Assembly (NCBI GenBank): GCA_904394705.1
Contig: CAJFNJ010000028.1
Coordinates: forward strand, 62,001 to 126,000
Direction: 5' to 3'
Source: Avimicrobium caecorum
Lineage (GTDB): Bacteria; Bacillota; Clostridia; Oscillospirales; Ruminococcaceae
Length of the DNA: 64,000 nucleotides
Shown one piece after another: positions 24,075 through 32,592 of the stretch. Within the stretch, counting starts at the first letter, position 1, and each line of letters opens with the position of its first letter. The notes beneath the pieces are model-generated. The model did no database searches. It was given only the letters and a program-made list of their open reading frames with translations, and was not told where the DNA came from. Position numbers and translations under genes: made by a program.

Positions 24075-24662
24075 ATGACACCCAAAGAAGAATTTATCGC
24101 CATATTTACCGAGAACATCAAGCGGGAAGGAGCCCGGGAACTGCTGGCCTGGCTGGAGACCACCGACTTTTTCACCGCGCCTGCCAGCACCAAGTTCCAC
24201 TGTGCCTGTGAGGGCGGTCTGGTACAGCATTCGCTGAGCGTCTACCACACCCTGATGGAGCGCTACTTTGAGGAGGGCACCGACAACCCCGAGAGCTTTG
24301 CCATTGCCGCTCTGCTGCATGACCTTTGTAAGGCCAACTTCTACAAGGTATCCACCCGGAATGTGAAGAATGAGGAAACCGGCAGCTGGGAAAAGGTTCC
24401 CTATTATGCTGTGGAGGATCAGTTCCCCTATGGTCACGGGGAGAAGTCGGTCTATCTCATCGAGCGGTTCCTGCGGCTCAAGCCTTCAGAGGCCATGGCC
24501 ATCCGCTGGCACATGGGCGGCTTTGACGACGCGGTCCGGGGCGGCAGCTTTGCCCTGAGCCTTGCCTTTGAGAAGTACCCCCTGGCGGTGAAGATGCACC
24601 TGGCGGATCTGGAGAGCACCTATCTGCGGGAGCATCACACCTCGGCTGTGACCCGCCGGTAA
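24075..24662 (+). CDS. HD-domain hydrolase
   Basis: A 195-residue cytosolic protein with the metal-binding HD signature: H52 in GGLVQHSLSVYH, H82-D83 in ALLHDLCK, and a later RWHMGGFD histidine. It resembles small YhaM/COG3481-type HD proteins that act on nucleic acids or nucleotides, but lacks the OB domain of YhaM. Substrate is unknown. GGAG lies nine bases before the ATG. It is divergent from psuK and ends in a strong bidirectional terminator; no operon partners. Confidence 0.85.
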   Translation: MTPKEEFIAIFTENIKREGARELLAWLETTDFFTAPASTKFHCACEGGLVQHSLSVYHTLMERYFEEGTDNPESFAIAALLHDLCKANFYKVSTRNVKNEETGSWEKVPYYAVEDQFPYGHGEKSVYLIERFLRLKPSEAMAIRWHMGGFDDAVRGGSFALSLAFEKYPLAVKMHLADLESTYLREHHTSAVTRR

Positions 24663-24674
24663 TCCATACAAAAG

Positions 24675-24709
24675 AAAAAACACGGGACAGGATTGTCCCG
24701 TGTTTTTTT
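24675..24709. terminator. Bidirectional terminator
   Basis: AAAAAACACGGGACA and TGTCCCGTGTTTTTTT with a four-base loop, serving the HD gene (+) and the permease operon (-). Confidence 0.9.
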
Positions 24710-24725
24710 GTGATGTTCTGTGCGT

Positions 24726-26081
24726 TTAACCGTCGGTTTTGATGGCTTCCAGCGCCGAGATCTTGACTGCACGGTTGGCGGGATAGAACCCGGATATGAG
24801 TCCGATGCAGGTGGCAAAGATCAGTCCCAGGGCTACCAGCCATGGCGGGATAATGGATACATCGGTGCCGTAATAGGACGACATATCCGAGCCGCTCATG
24901 GAGAAGCCGAAGGTATTCATGGCGAAGGAGATCATATAGCTGAGGATAATGCCGATGACGCCGCCCATAAAGCCGATGGCGCCGGCTTCCATCAGGAAGA
25001 TGGTGCGGATATTGCCTACGAAGCAGCCCAGCACCTTCATAACACCGATTTCCCGGGTACGCTCATAGATGGACATGATCATGGTATTGGCGATGCCCAG
25101 CGCCGCTACAAACAGCGAGATGGCACCCAGACCGCCCAGGATCAGCTGCTGCTGTTTGGCCTGTTCCTCCATGGGTTCCCGGATGCTGTCCAGGGACCAG
25201 GTGGAAAAGCCCATGTCCTCAATGGCCTTCTGCACTTCCGATACCTTGCTGATGTCGGTCACCTTGACCTTGGCATTCTGGTATCCGGTATCCTCCGGCA
25301 GCTTCATATTGTTGGCCTTGTAGTAGTCATTGCGGATCTTCTTGAGATCGTCAATGTCCATATAGGCGCCCTGCGAGGTTTCGTAACCCTTGTTGTAGTC
25401 CTCCTTCATCCGTCCGTAATAGGTCAGATCATAGGTATAGACCTTGGTTTCCTTATCCTCGTCATTGGAGCCGGTCTGAATGCGCAGCTTATCCTTTTTC
25501 AGATCCACGAACGGGTCCTTTACATTGCCGTTGGCATCCGGCCAGGAATCCACATAGTTGTAGCCCGGCTTTTTCTTGTTGTCCCGGAAGGCATAGGCAG
25601 CCTTTTCACCAAAGACAATGCCATAGGGCTTGAGATTCTCGGTGGGGAAGCCATTGCCGTCCACCAGTTCGATTCCCAGCGAACTGAGCGCTTCGGGATA
25701 GATACCCACTACATTGGAAAGGCTCATCTCATAGCGGTCGCCCTTGCCGGCAAAAATACTGGCATTGATGTCATAGGCCTGATAGAACGGGGTTACAACT
25801 ACAACACCGTCCATCTGGGAGATCTGCTTGAGGGTCTCATCATCCAGCTTGGCCTGGGTATTGCTGCCGCCGCCCGAGCCATAGTTATAGATCTCGATCA
25901 GCGTCAGATCACCCATACTGGCAAGCATGGCATCGGTACTGGCCTGCATGCCTACACCAATGGAGATCATTACCACAATGGCGCAGGTACCCACTACTAC
26001 ACCTACAACGGTGAGCAGTGTACGCACCTTGCGGCGCAGCAGGTTTTGCACGCACATGGTAATCAGATCAGAGATCTTCAT
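24726..26081 (-). CDS. MacB/FtsX-type ABC transporter permease (minus-strand operon)
   Basis: A 451-residue permease of the mechanotransmission (MacB/LolC/FtsX) type. One membrane helix at 15-40 (LLTVVGVVVGTCAIVVMISI) is followed by a large extracytoplasmic domain (about 50-310) and three helices at 320-440. The conserved STYERTREIGVMKVLG-like coupling segment appears as IYERTREIGVMKVLG. Such permeases do not move solutes through the bilayer but pull on periplasmic or extracellular partners. Its start overlaps the upstream extracellular-protein gene by 14 bases. It is the third gene after the ATPase at 27729-28688. Confidence 0.9.
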   Translation of the reverse strand: MKISDLITMCVQNLLRRKVRTLLTVVGVVVGTCAIVVMISIGVGMQASTDAMLASMGDLTLIEIYNYGSGGGSNTQAKLDDETLKQISQMDGVVVVTPFYQAYDINASIFAGKGDRYEMSLSNVVGIYPEALSSLGIELVDGNGFPTENLKPYGIVFGEKAAYAFRDNKKKPGYNYVDSWPDANGNVKDPFVDLKKDKLRIQTGSNDEDKETKVYTYDLTYYGRMKEDYNKGYETSQGAYMDIDDLKKIRNDYYKANNMKLPEDTGYQNAKVKVTDISKVSEVQKAIEDMGFSTWSLDSIREPMEEQAKQQQLILGGLGAISLFVAALGIANTMIMSIYERTREIGVMKVLGCFVGNIRTIFLMEAGAIGFMGGVIGIILSYMISFAMNTFGFSMSGSDMSSYYGTDVSIIPPWLVALGLIFATCIGLISGFYPANRAVKISALEAIKTDG

Positions 26082-27732
26082 CGTCGAATTCGCTCCTCTT
26101 GGCCTTGATCTTGAGGACAGTCATATATCCGGTGGCTCCGGCAACTCCGGCCGCCACTACAAACAGAACCACATTCTGTACTGTAAACAGACTGGGTTCC
26201 TCTGTGGGCTGGGGGTCCACTACGGGGAAATCAATGCCCGGGTCCACATAGGGCATTTCCTCTACCATGATGGTGAACGGACGGGTTACTTCCCGTACAT
26301 TCATGCTGGCGTCCTCATAGCTGATGACCACTTCGCCTTCCATCTTGCCGGCCTCGGTGGGAGTGACATAGAAATCAGCACTCTCTTCAGCACCGGAAGC
26401 TACATTGCCGATAAAGCTGCGTTCTCCGCTGTTCTGCATATTGCCCCGGAGTTCCGCAGTGACATTGTAAACCTGAGTCTTGCCCTTGTTGACAAAATTG
26501 ATCGACAGATTGTATTCATCGCCTACATACAGGCTGGTCGGCACCTGGATCTCGTCCACCGAGAAGCGGTCCGGCTGGGTTACCGGAATGGAAATGCTCT
26601 CGGACGACTCCCCGCTCTTACGGGTGTCATTGGCGATGTACTGGAAGGAAAACTCAATATTGATGGCATAGCTCTGGGCTTCCGCATTGGGATTGGCCTG
26701 CATGCTGATGGTCTTGGAGATGCTTTCGCCCACATCCAGATGGTCGAAGTGATAGGTATTGGACGAACTGGTGATGGAGAAGCCGTCGGGAGTGGTGATC
26801 TTCATCACGATGTTGTCCAGATCATACTGGGTGCTGGTGTTCTCGAAGGAGAGGTTGAGGTCGATGACCTGTCCGGCCGAAACCTGTGTGGTACCGTAGT
26901 CATACTGGCTGACAATGATATGCGGGATCAGCGGGTCGAGGTTCACATCCTCATCATCTTCCTCCGGATCGTCCTTATCCACATAGGGAATGCAGCCCGG
27001 AATCTTCATGCTCATATTGTACTTGTAGTCCTGACCGTCATAGGTGTATCCCACAACAAATTCCACTGTATCGCCGGAACCGGTATAAACCAGGTCAGTC
27101 ATGGAAATGTCATACTGCAGGTTCTTACCGGCACCCACGGTAATATTGGTCAGGTTATCCCCGCTGGCAGTGCCGCGTTTGAAATCGCCCTGCTTGAAAG
27201 AAACATAGGCACTGGATTTAACAGCATCTTCTGCCTCTTTCTGACTTCCAAAACGCAGGCTTGTATCCAGAATCGTCAGATTCAAGGAAACAGAACGTCC
27301 CTTTGTGATGCGGGAGCTTCCTGTAATATTGGAAGCAATAATCTGAGCATCACCATCTGTCGTAGTACTCATAACCGTAATACTGAAACTGGCATCCTCT
27401 TTCCAGTTGCTTCCGTCTGTTGTAGCAAAATTCAGGCCTGCATATGTAACTGAATTTTTGTCCTTGCAGTCCACATTTGTGTCCTCACCCTGGCTGGATG
27501 AGCTGCTTGATACATACAGTTTCATATCCGAACCAACAATCCTGAAATAATGTGTGCCAGTGGACAGTTTATCCGCTTGCGGCGTGCCGGTCACATTAAC
27601 CACACTGGGGCTGTTGTTGATAACCGACAGCGAACTCGCCGCATATGAGGTGAAGGCCGGAGCCATCACGCCCAGGATCATCAGCGCGACCAGAAGCAGG
27701 GTGATCACCCGCACATAAGTCTTTTTTATCAT
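26068..27732 (-). CDS. Large extracellular Ig-like (COG1361-type) membrane-anchored protein
   Basis: A 554-residue exported protein. It has a signal peptide (residues 1-32, ending APAFTSYAA), several beta-rich repeats of CARDB/S-layer-like type (NLSFENTSTQYDLDN, LSINFVNKGKTQVYN; NEW3-like alternation) at about 250-480, an acidic linker, then a C-terminal membrane helix (VVLFVVAAGVAGATGYM) with a short basic-acidic tail. No enzymatic motif was found. It overlaps the ATPase gene by four bases and the permease gene by 14, so its dosage is tied to the transporter. It probably acts as the extracellular partner of the permease. Confidence 0.82.
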   Translation of the reverse strand: MIKKTYVRVITLLLVALMILGVMAPAFTSYAASSLSVINNSPSVVNVTGTPQADKLSTGTHYFRIVGSDMKLYVSSSSSSQGEDTNVDCKDKNSVTYAGLNFATTDGSNWKEDASFSITVMSTTTDGDAQIIASNITGSSRITKGRSVSLNLTILDTSLRFGSQKEAEDAVKSSAYVSFKQGDFKRGTASGDNLTNITVGAGKNLQYDISMTDLVYTGSGDTVEFVVGYTYDGQDYKYNMSMKIPGCIPYVDKDDPEEDDEDVNLDPLIPHIIVSQYDYGTTQVSAGQVIDLNLSFENTSTQYDLDNIVMKITTPDGFSITSSSNTYHFDHLDVGESISKTISMQANPNAEAQSYAINIEFSFQYIANDTRKSGESSESISIPVTQPDRFSVDEIQVPTSLYVGDEYNLSINFVNKGKTQVYNVTAELRGNMQNSGERSFIGNVASGAEESADFYVTPTEAGKMEGEVVISYEDASMNVREVTRPFTIMVEEMPYVDPGIDFPVVDPQPTEEPSLFTVQNVVLFVVAAGVAGATGYMTVLKIKAKRSEFDDEDL

Positions 27733-28688
27733 TGTTTGTTTCCCTCCAGATTTTCTTCTGCGGTGTCAGCCGGGCTCTCCTGCTCTGGCAGTTCCGCTTT
27801 CGGTGCAGGTTCTTCTCCTGCGGTGGATGCTGCCGTTCCCACCGGCGGCTCTCCCCCTTCTGCCTGCTTTTCTTCCTGCAGCTCCTGCCGGATCGCTTCG
27901 ATCTCCTCTTCGCTCTCCAGCACCGTCGTCTCCGCCAGATTGGCGTTCTCCGACAGGAAGTATTCCACAATCTCCTCATTGCTCATGCGGTCCACAATCG
28001 ACTTGTTTTCCACATCACTGACGATCTTTCCATCGATCAGCGTCACAATCCGGTCCGCATACTGCGCCAGATAGGAGTCATGGGTAACCAGGATCAGGGT
28101 CTGGTTGTTCTGCCGGCACATACGCACCATCATTGCCATTACCTCAATGGTGGTTTTGGTATCCAGGTTGCCGGTGGGTTCGTCCGCAAAGATGATCTTG
28201 GGACTTGCCACAAACGCCCGGGCAATTCCCACTCGCTGCTGCTGACCACCCGACATCTGATTGGGCCGGTGATGCATCCGCTTTTCCAGTCCCACTTCCC
28301 GCAGCATCTGTGCAGCAATCTTTTCCCGCTTAGCTTTTGGTACGCCCCGGAACATCAGCGGCATTGCCACATTTTCCAGTGCTGTATGGGAAGTCATCAG
28401 ATTATAGGACTGGAAGATAAATCCGATGTTCCGCTGACGGAATGCCGCCAGACGGTCCTCTCCGAATTTGGAGATATTGTTTTTGCCTATGTAAACAGCG
28501 CCCCGGGTTGGTTTTTCCAGACCAGCCAACTGATTGAGCAGGGTACTCTTACCGGAACCGGATGTACCCAGAATACAGCATACCTGGCCTTTCTGGATCT
28601 CCAGGTTGATATTGTCCAGTGCTACAACCTTTTCGCTGCCAAGCTTATAGACCTTTCGCAGATCCTTGATGGTGATGATGGTTTCCAA
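27729..28688 (-). CDS. ABC transporter ATPase of MacB/LolD type with acidic tail
   Basis: A 319-residue cytosolic ATPase. Walker A GTSGSGKSTLL, Q-loop FIFQSYNLM, signature MSGGQQQRVGIARAF, Walker B IIFADEPTGNLD and the H-loop THD identify the MacB/LolD/FtsE class. After about residue 225 a roughly 90-residue Glu/Ala/Pro-rich tail (EEEIEAIRQELQEEKQAEGG region) follows, absent from ordinary LolD proteins. Start is TTG at 28688 behind a G-rich GGGGGG site. It is the first gene of the minus-strand export operon; no permease is fused. It may also power the second permease of the divergent operon, which has no ATPase. Confidence 0.9.
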   Translation of the reverse strand: METIITIKDLRKVYKLGSEKVVALDNINLEIQKGQVCCILGTSGSGKSTLLNQLAGLEKPTRGAVYIGKNNISKFGEDRLAAFRQRNIGFIFQSYNLMTSHTALENVAMPLMFRGVPKAKREKIAAQMLREVGLEKRMHHRPNQMSGGQQQRVGIARAFVASPKIIFADEPTGNLDTKTTIEVMAMMVRMCRQNNQTLILVTHDSYLAQYADRIVTLIDGKIVSDVENKSIVDRMSNEEIVEYFLSENANLAETTVLESEEEIEAIRQELQEEKQAEGGEPPVGTAASTAGEEPAPKAELPEQESPADTAEENLEGNKQ

Positions 28689-28756
28689 GCGATCCCCCCC
28701 AATGGAACCGGCTTTTTTGCCTTGTATTGGTTTATCCGTCTTTAGTTACTGTGTCA

Positions 28757-28776
28757 AAAAAACAGAAGTCTGTTGC
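28757..28776 (-). terminator. Small terminator-like hairpin in ABC operon leader
   Basis: On the minus strand ACAG-ACTT-CTGT is followed by seven Ts. It lies between the operon promoter and the ATPase start, so it could attenuate the operon or end read-through from the GNAT gene. The stem is short. Confidence 0.4.
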
Positions 28777-28816
28777 AGAGCCCGGTGAAAAATTTACCGG
28801 ATCTGCTGCCAAATCC

Positions 28817-28845
28817 ATTCTATCATACCAAAGTCGGCTTTACAA
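28817..28845 (-). promoter_or_regulatory. Promoter of ATPase/Ig-like/permease operon
   Basis: TTGTAA (28840-28845) and TAGAAT (28817-28822), minus strand, 17 bp apart; the leader is about 120 bases. Confidence 0.7.
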
Positions 28846-28867
28846 CCGCATTTGCCCGGGAATCAGC

Positions 28868-29308
28868 TCAGTGTTCTTCCACCATCTGGAGGTATTCCAG
28901 GAAGTGGTAACCCTTGCGCTGGTACAGCCGGATCGCGCCCTCATTTTCCCGGTTGACTTCCAGACGCAGACGACGGGCCGATGCATACTGTTCCCGGAAC
29001 CATTCCAGTGCCTGGGTCCCCAGACCCTTGCCCCGGAACTCGGGTGTGAAGTACAGCTCTTCGAGCAGTGCTACCATGCCGCCCACTTCATTGCTCCAGG
29101 TATGGGATACCAGGATATATCCCGCCGGCTGTCCGTCCACTTCCAGCAGGAACCCTTCGGTATAGGGGTTTCCGCTGACGCAGGCTTCAAAGGTGCGGCG
29201 GAAGTTATCCGGGTCCACAGCATGCAGTACAGCGCCGCCCGAATAGAAATCCTGACAAAACGCGAGGAACACTGCCTGATCCTCCGCTTTCAGATGACGA
29301 ATTACCAT
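28868..29308 (-). CDS. GNAT-family N-acetyltransferase
   Basis: A 146-residue acetyl-CoA-dependent acyltransferase of the GNAT fold. The acetyl-CoA loop EFRGKGLGTQALEWF is at about 91-106, preceded by the GMVALLEELYF strand and followed by LEVNRENEGAIRLYQRKGY, the usual C-terminal motif. Substrate unknown. AGGAGG precedes the ATG. It is a single gene between the two divergent export operons, with its own promoter at 29354-29383; the location may be incidental. Confidence 0.9.
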   Translation of the reverse strand: MVIRHLKAEDQAVFLAFCQDFYSGGAVLHAVDPDNFRRTFEACVSGNPYTEGFLLEVDGQPAGYILVSHTWSNEVGGMVALLEELYFTPEFRGKGLGTQALEWFREQYASARRLRLEVNRENEGAIRLYQRKGYHFLEYLQMVEEH

Positions 29309-29353
29309 GTTTTATTCCTCCTGATTCTGCTTTGGGCATATAATATCCTGCCC

Positions 29354-29383
29354 AGTATACCATAGCCGGCCCGCTTTTGGCAA
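29354..29383 (-). promoter_or_regulatory. Promoter of GNAT gene
   Basis: TTGCCA (29378-29383) and TATACT (29354-29359), minus strand, 18 bp apart. Confidence 0.65.
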
Positions 29384-29457
29384 ACCCCCGCCACAGATTT
29401 CTTACTGTCCGGTGACGGCTTGTTTACAAATTTATCAATTCCTTCATAAATTATCCT

Positions 29458-29486
29458 TTGACTTTATATATAGAGAAGTATATACT
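29458..29486 (+). promoter_or_regulatory. Promoter of adaptor/permease operon
   Basis: TTGACT and TATACT separated by 17 bp in an AT-rich stretch. The start codon is more than 220 bp downstream. Confidence 0.8.
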
Positions 29487-29492
29487 TTAGCT

Positions 29493-29717
29493 TATGTTGG
29501 TCTGTCCAGGCGCCGGAGAACGCCCGGAGAGCCAATGATCCGGCGAAATCCCGACGGCTGTTTCACAGCGGCACTGTATCGCGCGCTGCGGAATTTGGAT
29601 TATTGGGGGAGCCTCGGCTGTTTTCGCATACACAAACCCTGCCCGGACCGGGTGCTGGATACAGTGCATCCGCTGCGGACAGGCGGAACATCTTTACAGT
29701 TTAGGGGCGTAAAACAA
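29493..29717 (+). other. Long GC-rich leader of the adaptor gene
   Basis: About 225 bases lie between the promoter and the ATG at 29718. Complementary CGCCGG (about 29511) and CCGGCG (about 29549) segments, plus GGATAC-AGT-GCATCC-like and CCGCTGCGGACAGGCGG-type foldbacks near 29657-29690, suggest structure. The frame is open throughout but has no ribosome binding site or protein-like composition, so it is read as untranslated. No known riboswitch was recognised. Confidence 0.45.
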
Positions 29718-31010
29718 ATGGAAGAAACAACTGAGATCCAGAAAACGGAACAGCTGCCTGCTGAAAAGCCGGCAGAAAAACCCAAAAAGAAGAAGCTCAG
29801 CAAGAAAAAGATCGCGCTGATTGTTGCAGCAGCACTGATTCTGGTTCCGCTGGGCAGCTGTGTTTACGGAACTCTTACATACAAGCCCACTCTGAACGGC
29901 GCTGCCGCTTCCATGGGTGAGATCCGCACCACAGTTTCCTTTTCTGCCAATGTAGCCGGGGATGGTCTGGAGAAGTACCCCATTCCTGAAACCACAGAAG
30001 TGGAAAAGGTTTATTTTGAGGTCGGCGACAGTGTCAAGGCCGGTGACCTCATTGTCAAGTTTGATAACAGCGAGGCGGTGGACGCCTACAAGAAGGCGAC
30101 CATCAACTACGAAACCGCCCGTCTGCAGCTCAACGAGACCGAAAAGGACTACTGGGACCTGAAGGAGGACCTGGACGACTGCATCGAGGACATCGAGTTC
30201 TACAAGGAAAAGTGGAAGGACTACGAGGACTACGAAACCATCGGCAACACCACAGATGAGGATCTGATCGAGGCCAACCGCCTCTATAATAACTACTTCA
30301 GCAAGTGGGAAGCCGCCAAAGATCAGAAGGAAGCGCTGGAAAAGCAGATCCCCTCGGCCGATTACATCAAGATCCAGCAGCTCAACTTTGAGCTGACCAA
30401 GATGACCCTGGACGAAGCAGAGGAAGTGTACAACAACCTGCCCCAGGATATCTATGCCCAGCATGACGGTGTGATCGAGACCATCGGCGTCACCGATTAC
30501 GGCACTGCTGCCAAGGGCACTGTGGCTGTTTCCATCCTGACCTCCGAGTCCAACACCGTAGAGTTCAACATCGGACGGTATGACATCGGCGATATTCAGG
30601 TGGGCCAGAAGGCCACAGCCACCATCGGCGGCGTGGAATATCCCGGTACTGTCACCCACATCGACTCGGTTGCCAAGGACGACTCGGTCCGTGCCGAAGT
30701 CACCCTGGACAATCCGGAGGGTGTAGTGCCCGGCATCTCGGCAGAGCTGGATATTGAAACCTACCTCAACGAAAACTGCCTGACCATTCCCATTGAGGCC
30801 TCCAAGACCGACCGCACCGGTGACTACTGCTATGTGGCCCGGGACAACGGCGACGGCACCTACCGTCCGGAGAAGGTATACATCACCACCGGCAATTCCT
30901 CGCTGACCTCGGTTGAGGTGCTGGAAGGCCTGAATGAAGGGGACATCGTCATCACCAATCCCCCTGCCAACATCGAGAATATGACATCTGCCAGCCTGAT
31001 CCTGGCCTGA
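29718..31010 (+). CDS. HlyD/MacA-like membrane fusion (adaptor) protein
   Basis: A 430-residue exported adaptor. A Lys-rich cytosolic head (KPKKKKLSKKK) precedes one membrane helix (about 32-52). The biotinyl-lipoyl-like half-motifs flank a coiled-coil hairpin (about 120-230, YKKATINYETARLQLNETE onward). A beta-barrel segment (VEFNIGRYDIGDIQVGQKATA) and a C-terminal membrane-proximal domain (TIPIEASKT; LNEGDIVITNPP) follow. This is the periplasmic-adaptor fold seen in Gram-positive MacA/YknX proteins. Start is the ATG at 29718 after GGGGCG. It is co-transcribed with the permease 14 bp downstream. Confidence 0.9.
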   Translation: MEETTEIQKTEQLPAEKPAEKPKKKKLSKKKIALIVAAALILVPLGSCVYGTLTYKPTLNGAAASMGEIRTTVSFSANVAGDGLEKYPIPETTEVEKVYFEVGDSVKAGDLIVKFDNSEAVDAYKKATINYETARLQLNETEKDYWDLKEDLDDCIEDIEFYKEKWKDYEDYETIGNTTDEDLIEANRLYNNYFSKWEAAKDQKEALEKQIPSADYIKIQQLNFELTKMTLDEAEEVYNNLPQDIYAQHDGVIETIGVTDYGTAAKGTVAVSILTSESNTVEFNIGRYDIGDIQVGQKATATIGGVEYPGTVTHIDSVAKDDSVRAEVTLDNPEGVVPGISAELDIETYLNENCLTIPIEASKTDRTGDYCYVARDNGDGTYRPEKVYITTGNSSLTSVEVLEGLNEGDIVITNPPANIENMTSASLILA

Positions 31011-31024
31011 GGGAGGGCTGACTG

Positions 31025-32236
31025 ATGCTGATGAAAGAATATTTGAGGATGGCGATTGACAGCATCCGCTCCAACAAGATGCGGGCGCTGCTGACCATGC
31101 TGGGTATCATTATCGGTATCGCATCGGTCATCACCATCATCGCAGCCGGTGACGGCGTCCGTGCCTATATGAACAGCCAGCTCGAGGCTGTGGGCACCAA
31201 TACTGTCATCATCTCGGTGGACACCGAGGAGGGCAGCGAAAATGACCTCATCACCAACGAGGATATTGAAGCCCTGCTGGAAAATGAAATGGTTCGGGCT
31301 GCCACACCCCAGCTCACGGGATATGGCACCGGCAGCTTCCGCAAATCCACCATCATGGCCTCCATCTACTGCGGTACCGAAGGCATGGAAACCGCCAATG
31401 GCGTCAGCATGGTGAGCGGCAGCTTCTTTACGGAAAGTGATAACCTCAGTGCCCGGAATGTCTGTGTCATCGATGATGTGGTAGCCCAGAAGTTCTTCGG
31501 CACCACCGATGTCATCGGCCTGGAAGTGACCCTGGAATACAAGGACAACATGAAGTCCTACCGCATTGTCGGCGTCTGCAAGAGCCCGTACAGCGGCTTT
31601 GTCACCGATGATATGCTCGACTTCCTGCCCGGCACCTTCTATGTTCCGCTCAATTCGGGACTTACCCTGCTCAATGAGAAGGCACAGTACTCAAGCCTCT
31701 ACCTGATCTCCAACGACAAGAGCCAGAACAGCGCCATGAGTGATGCCGCTGTGCGCATCCTGGAAGCCCGGCACAACAACGCCGGACGCAGCATCTACTA
31801 CTCCCAGGATCTCAGCTCCCAGCTGGATATGATCAATGATGTCATGGGTCTGGTGACCAACTTCATCGCGGCGGTGGCTGCCATCTCCCTGATGGTCGGC
31901 GGTATCGGCGTTATGAACATCATGCTGGTATCGGTCACCGAGCGTACCCGGGAAATCGGTATCCGCAAATCCCTGGGCGCCAAGACCAATGCCATTCTGC
32001 TGCAGTTCCTCACCGAGTCCACCATCATCACCCTGATCGGCGGCCTCATCGGTCTGGTATTCGGCGTGATCGGCGCTTATATCTTCTGTACCATTGGTGG
32101 ATTCCCGCCGGTATTCACCCCGATCTCCATCATCGGTACCGTGCTCTTCTCGGCTGGCGTCGGCATCATCTTCGGCGTTTACCCGGCGAAGAAGGCCGCC
32201 CAGATGAGCCCCATCGAAGCGCTGCGGCACGACTGA
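31025..32236 (+). CDS. MacB/YknZ-type ABC permease (plus-strand operon)
   Basis: A 403-residue permease of the same class as the one at 24726-26081 but distinct in sequence. Helix 1 spans LLTMLGIIIGIASVITIIAA. A MacB-PCD extracytoplasmic domain (about 45-270) precedes three C-terminal helices, with the VTERTREIGIRKSLGAK coupling segment. A GGGAGGG site precedes the ATG at 31025; a second ATG lies two codons on. With the adaptor it matches YknX-YknZ; the matching ATPase is absent here and may be the divergent one at 27729-28688. Confidence 0.92.
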   Translation: MLMKEYLRMAIDSIRSNKMRALLTMLGIIIGIASVITIIAAGDGVRAYMNSQLEAVGTNTVIISVDTEEGSENDLITNEDIEALLENEMVRAATPQLTGYGTGSFRKSTIMASIYCGTEGMETANGVSMVSGSFFTESDNLSARNVCVIDDVVAQKFFGTTDVIGLEVTLEYKDNMKSYRIVGVCKSPYSGFVTDDMLDFLPGTFYVPLNSGLTLLNEKAQYSSLYLISNDKSQNSAMSDAAVRILEARHNNAGRSIYYSQDLSSQLDMINDVMGLVTNFIAAVAAISLMVGGIGVMNIMLVSVTERTREIGIRKSLGAKTNAILLQFLTESTIITLIGGLIGLVFGVIGAYIFCTIGGFPPVFTPISIIGTVLFSAGVGIIFGVYPAKKAAQMSPIEALRHD

Positions 32237-32270
32237 GAAAGCATAGTAAAATTCCATCCACCCTATACGG

Positions 32271-32303
32271 AAAAATCCCCCGGCCCGGCCGGGGGATTTT
32301 TTT
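32271..32303. terminator. Terminator of adaptor/permease operon
   Basis: AAAAATCCCCCGGCC against GGCCGGGGGATTTTTTT, with A and T runs on both sides. Confidence 0.9.
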
Positions 32304-32426
32304 GTATGGCGGACATATCCCTGTGTGACCGGCCATGCGCCGTGCGCATCGATACGGCCTGCTGCCCGCCAAACGCCTGCACATTCAAAAGAAAAGCGCA
32401 TATACTGTATGATTTTCATATTTTTA

Positions 32427-32455
32427 TTGATTTTTGTTGAATAATATGATTTAAT
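32427..32455 (+). promoter_or_regulatory. Promoter of small-peptide operon
   Basis: TTGATT and TTTAAT separated by 17 bp in a markedly AT-rich block (about 32380-32480). Confidence 0.65.
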
Positions 32456-32481
32456 ACTTATAACAAATGGAGGCGTAAATT

Positions 32482-32589
32482 ATGAAGCGAATCGTTGGTT
32501 TGATAGTTTCTGCTGTGATGCTCTTTGCGATGACAGCCACAACTCCGGATACGATCCACAATCTCGACCTTGTTCAGGAATGGTTGTAA
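32482..32589 (+). CDS. Small exported-looking peptide (35 residues)
   Basis: A short gene with GGAGG eight bases before the ATG. The product starts MKRIVGLIVSAVMLFAMTA, a basic pair followed by a hydrophobic core like a signal peptide, then a 16-residue polar and acidic tail (TTPDTIHNLDLVQEWL). It stops three bases before the next ATG, so the pair is translationally linked. The shape fits a secreted peptide or tiny single-pass membrane protein; a signalling role is possible but not shown, and no Rgg, ComR or peptide protease gene is adjacent. Function unrecognised. Confidence 0.6.
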   Translation: MKRIVGLIVSAVMLFAMTATTPDTIHNLDLVQEWL

Positions 32590-32592
32590 CCT

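Noticed and set aside
29412..29717. In-frame N-terminal extension of the adaptor protein
   Set aside because: The segment has no ribosome binding site, unlikely composition (Arg, Cys and Trp scattered) and includes the promoter; the ATG at 29718 has a site and a normal adaptor N-terminus.
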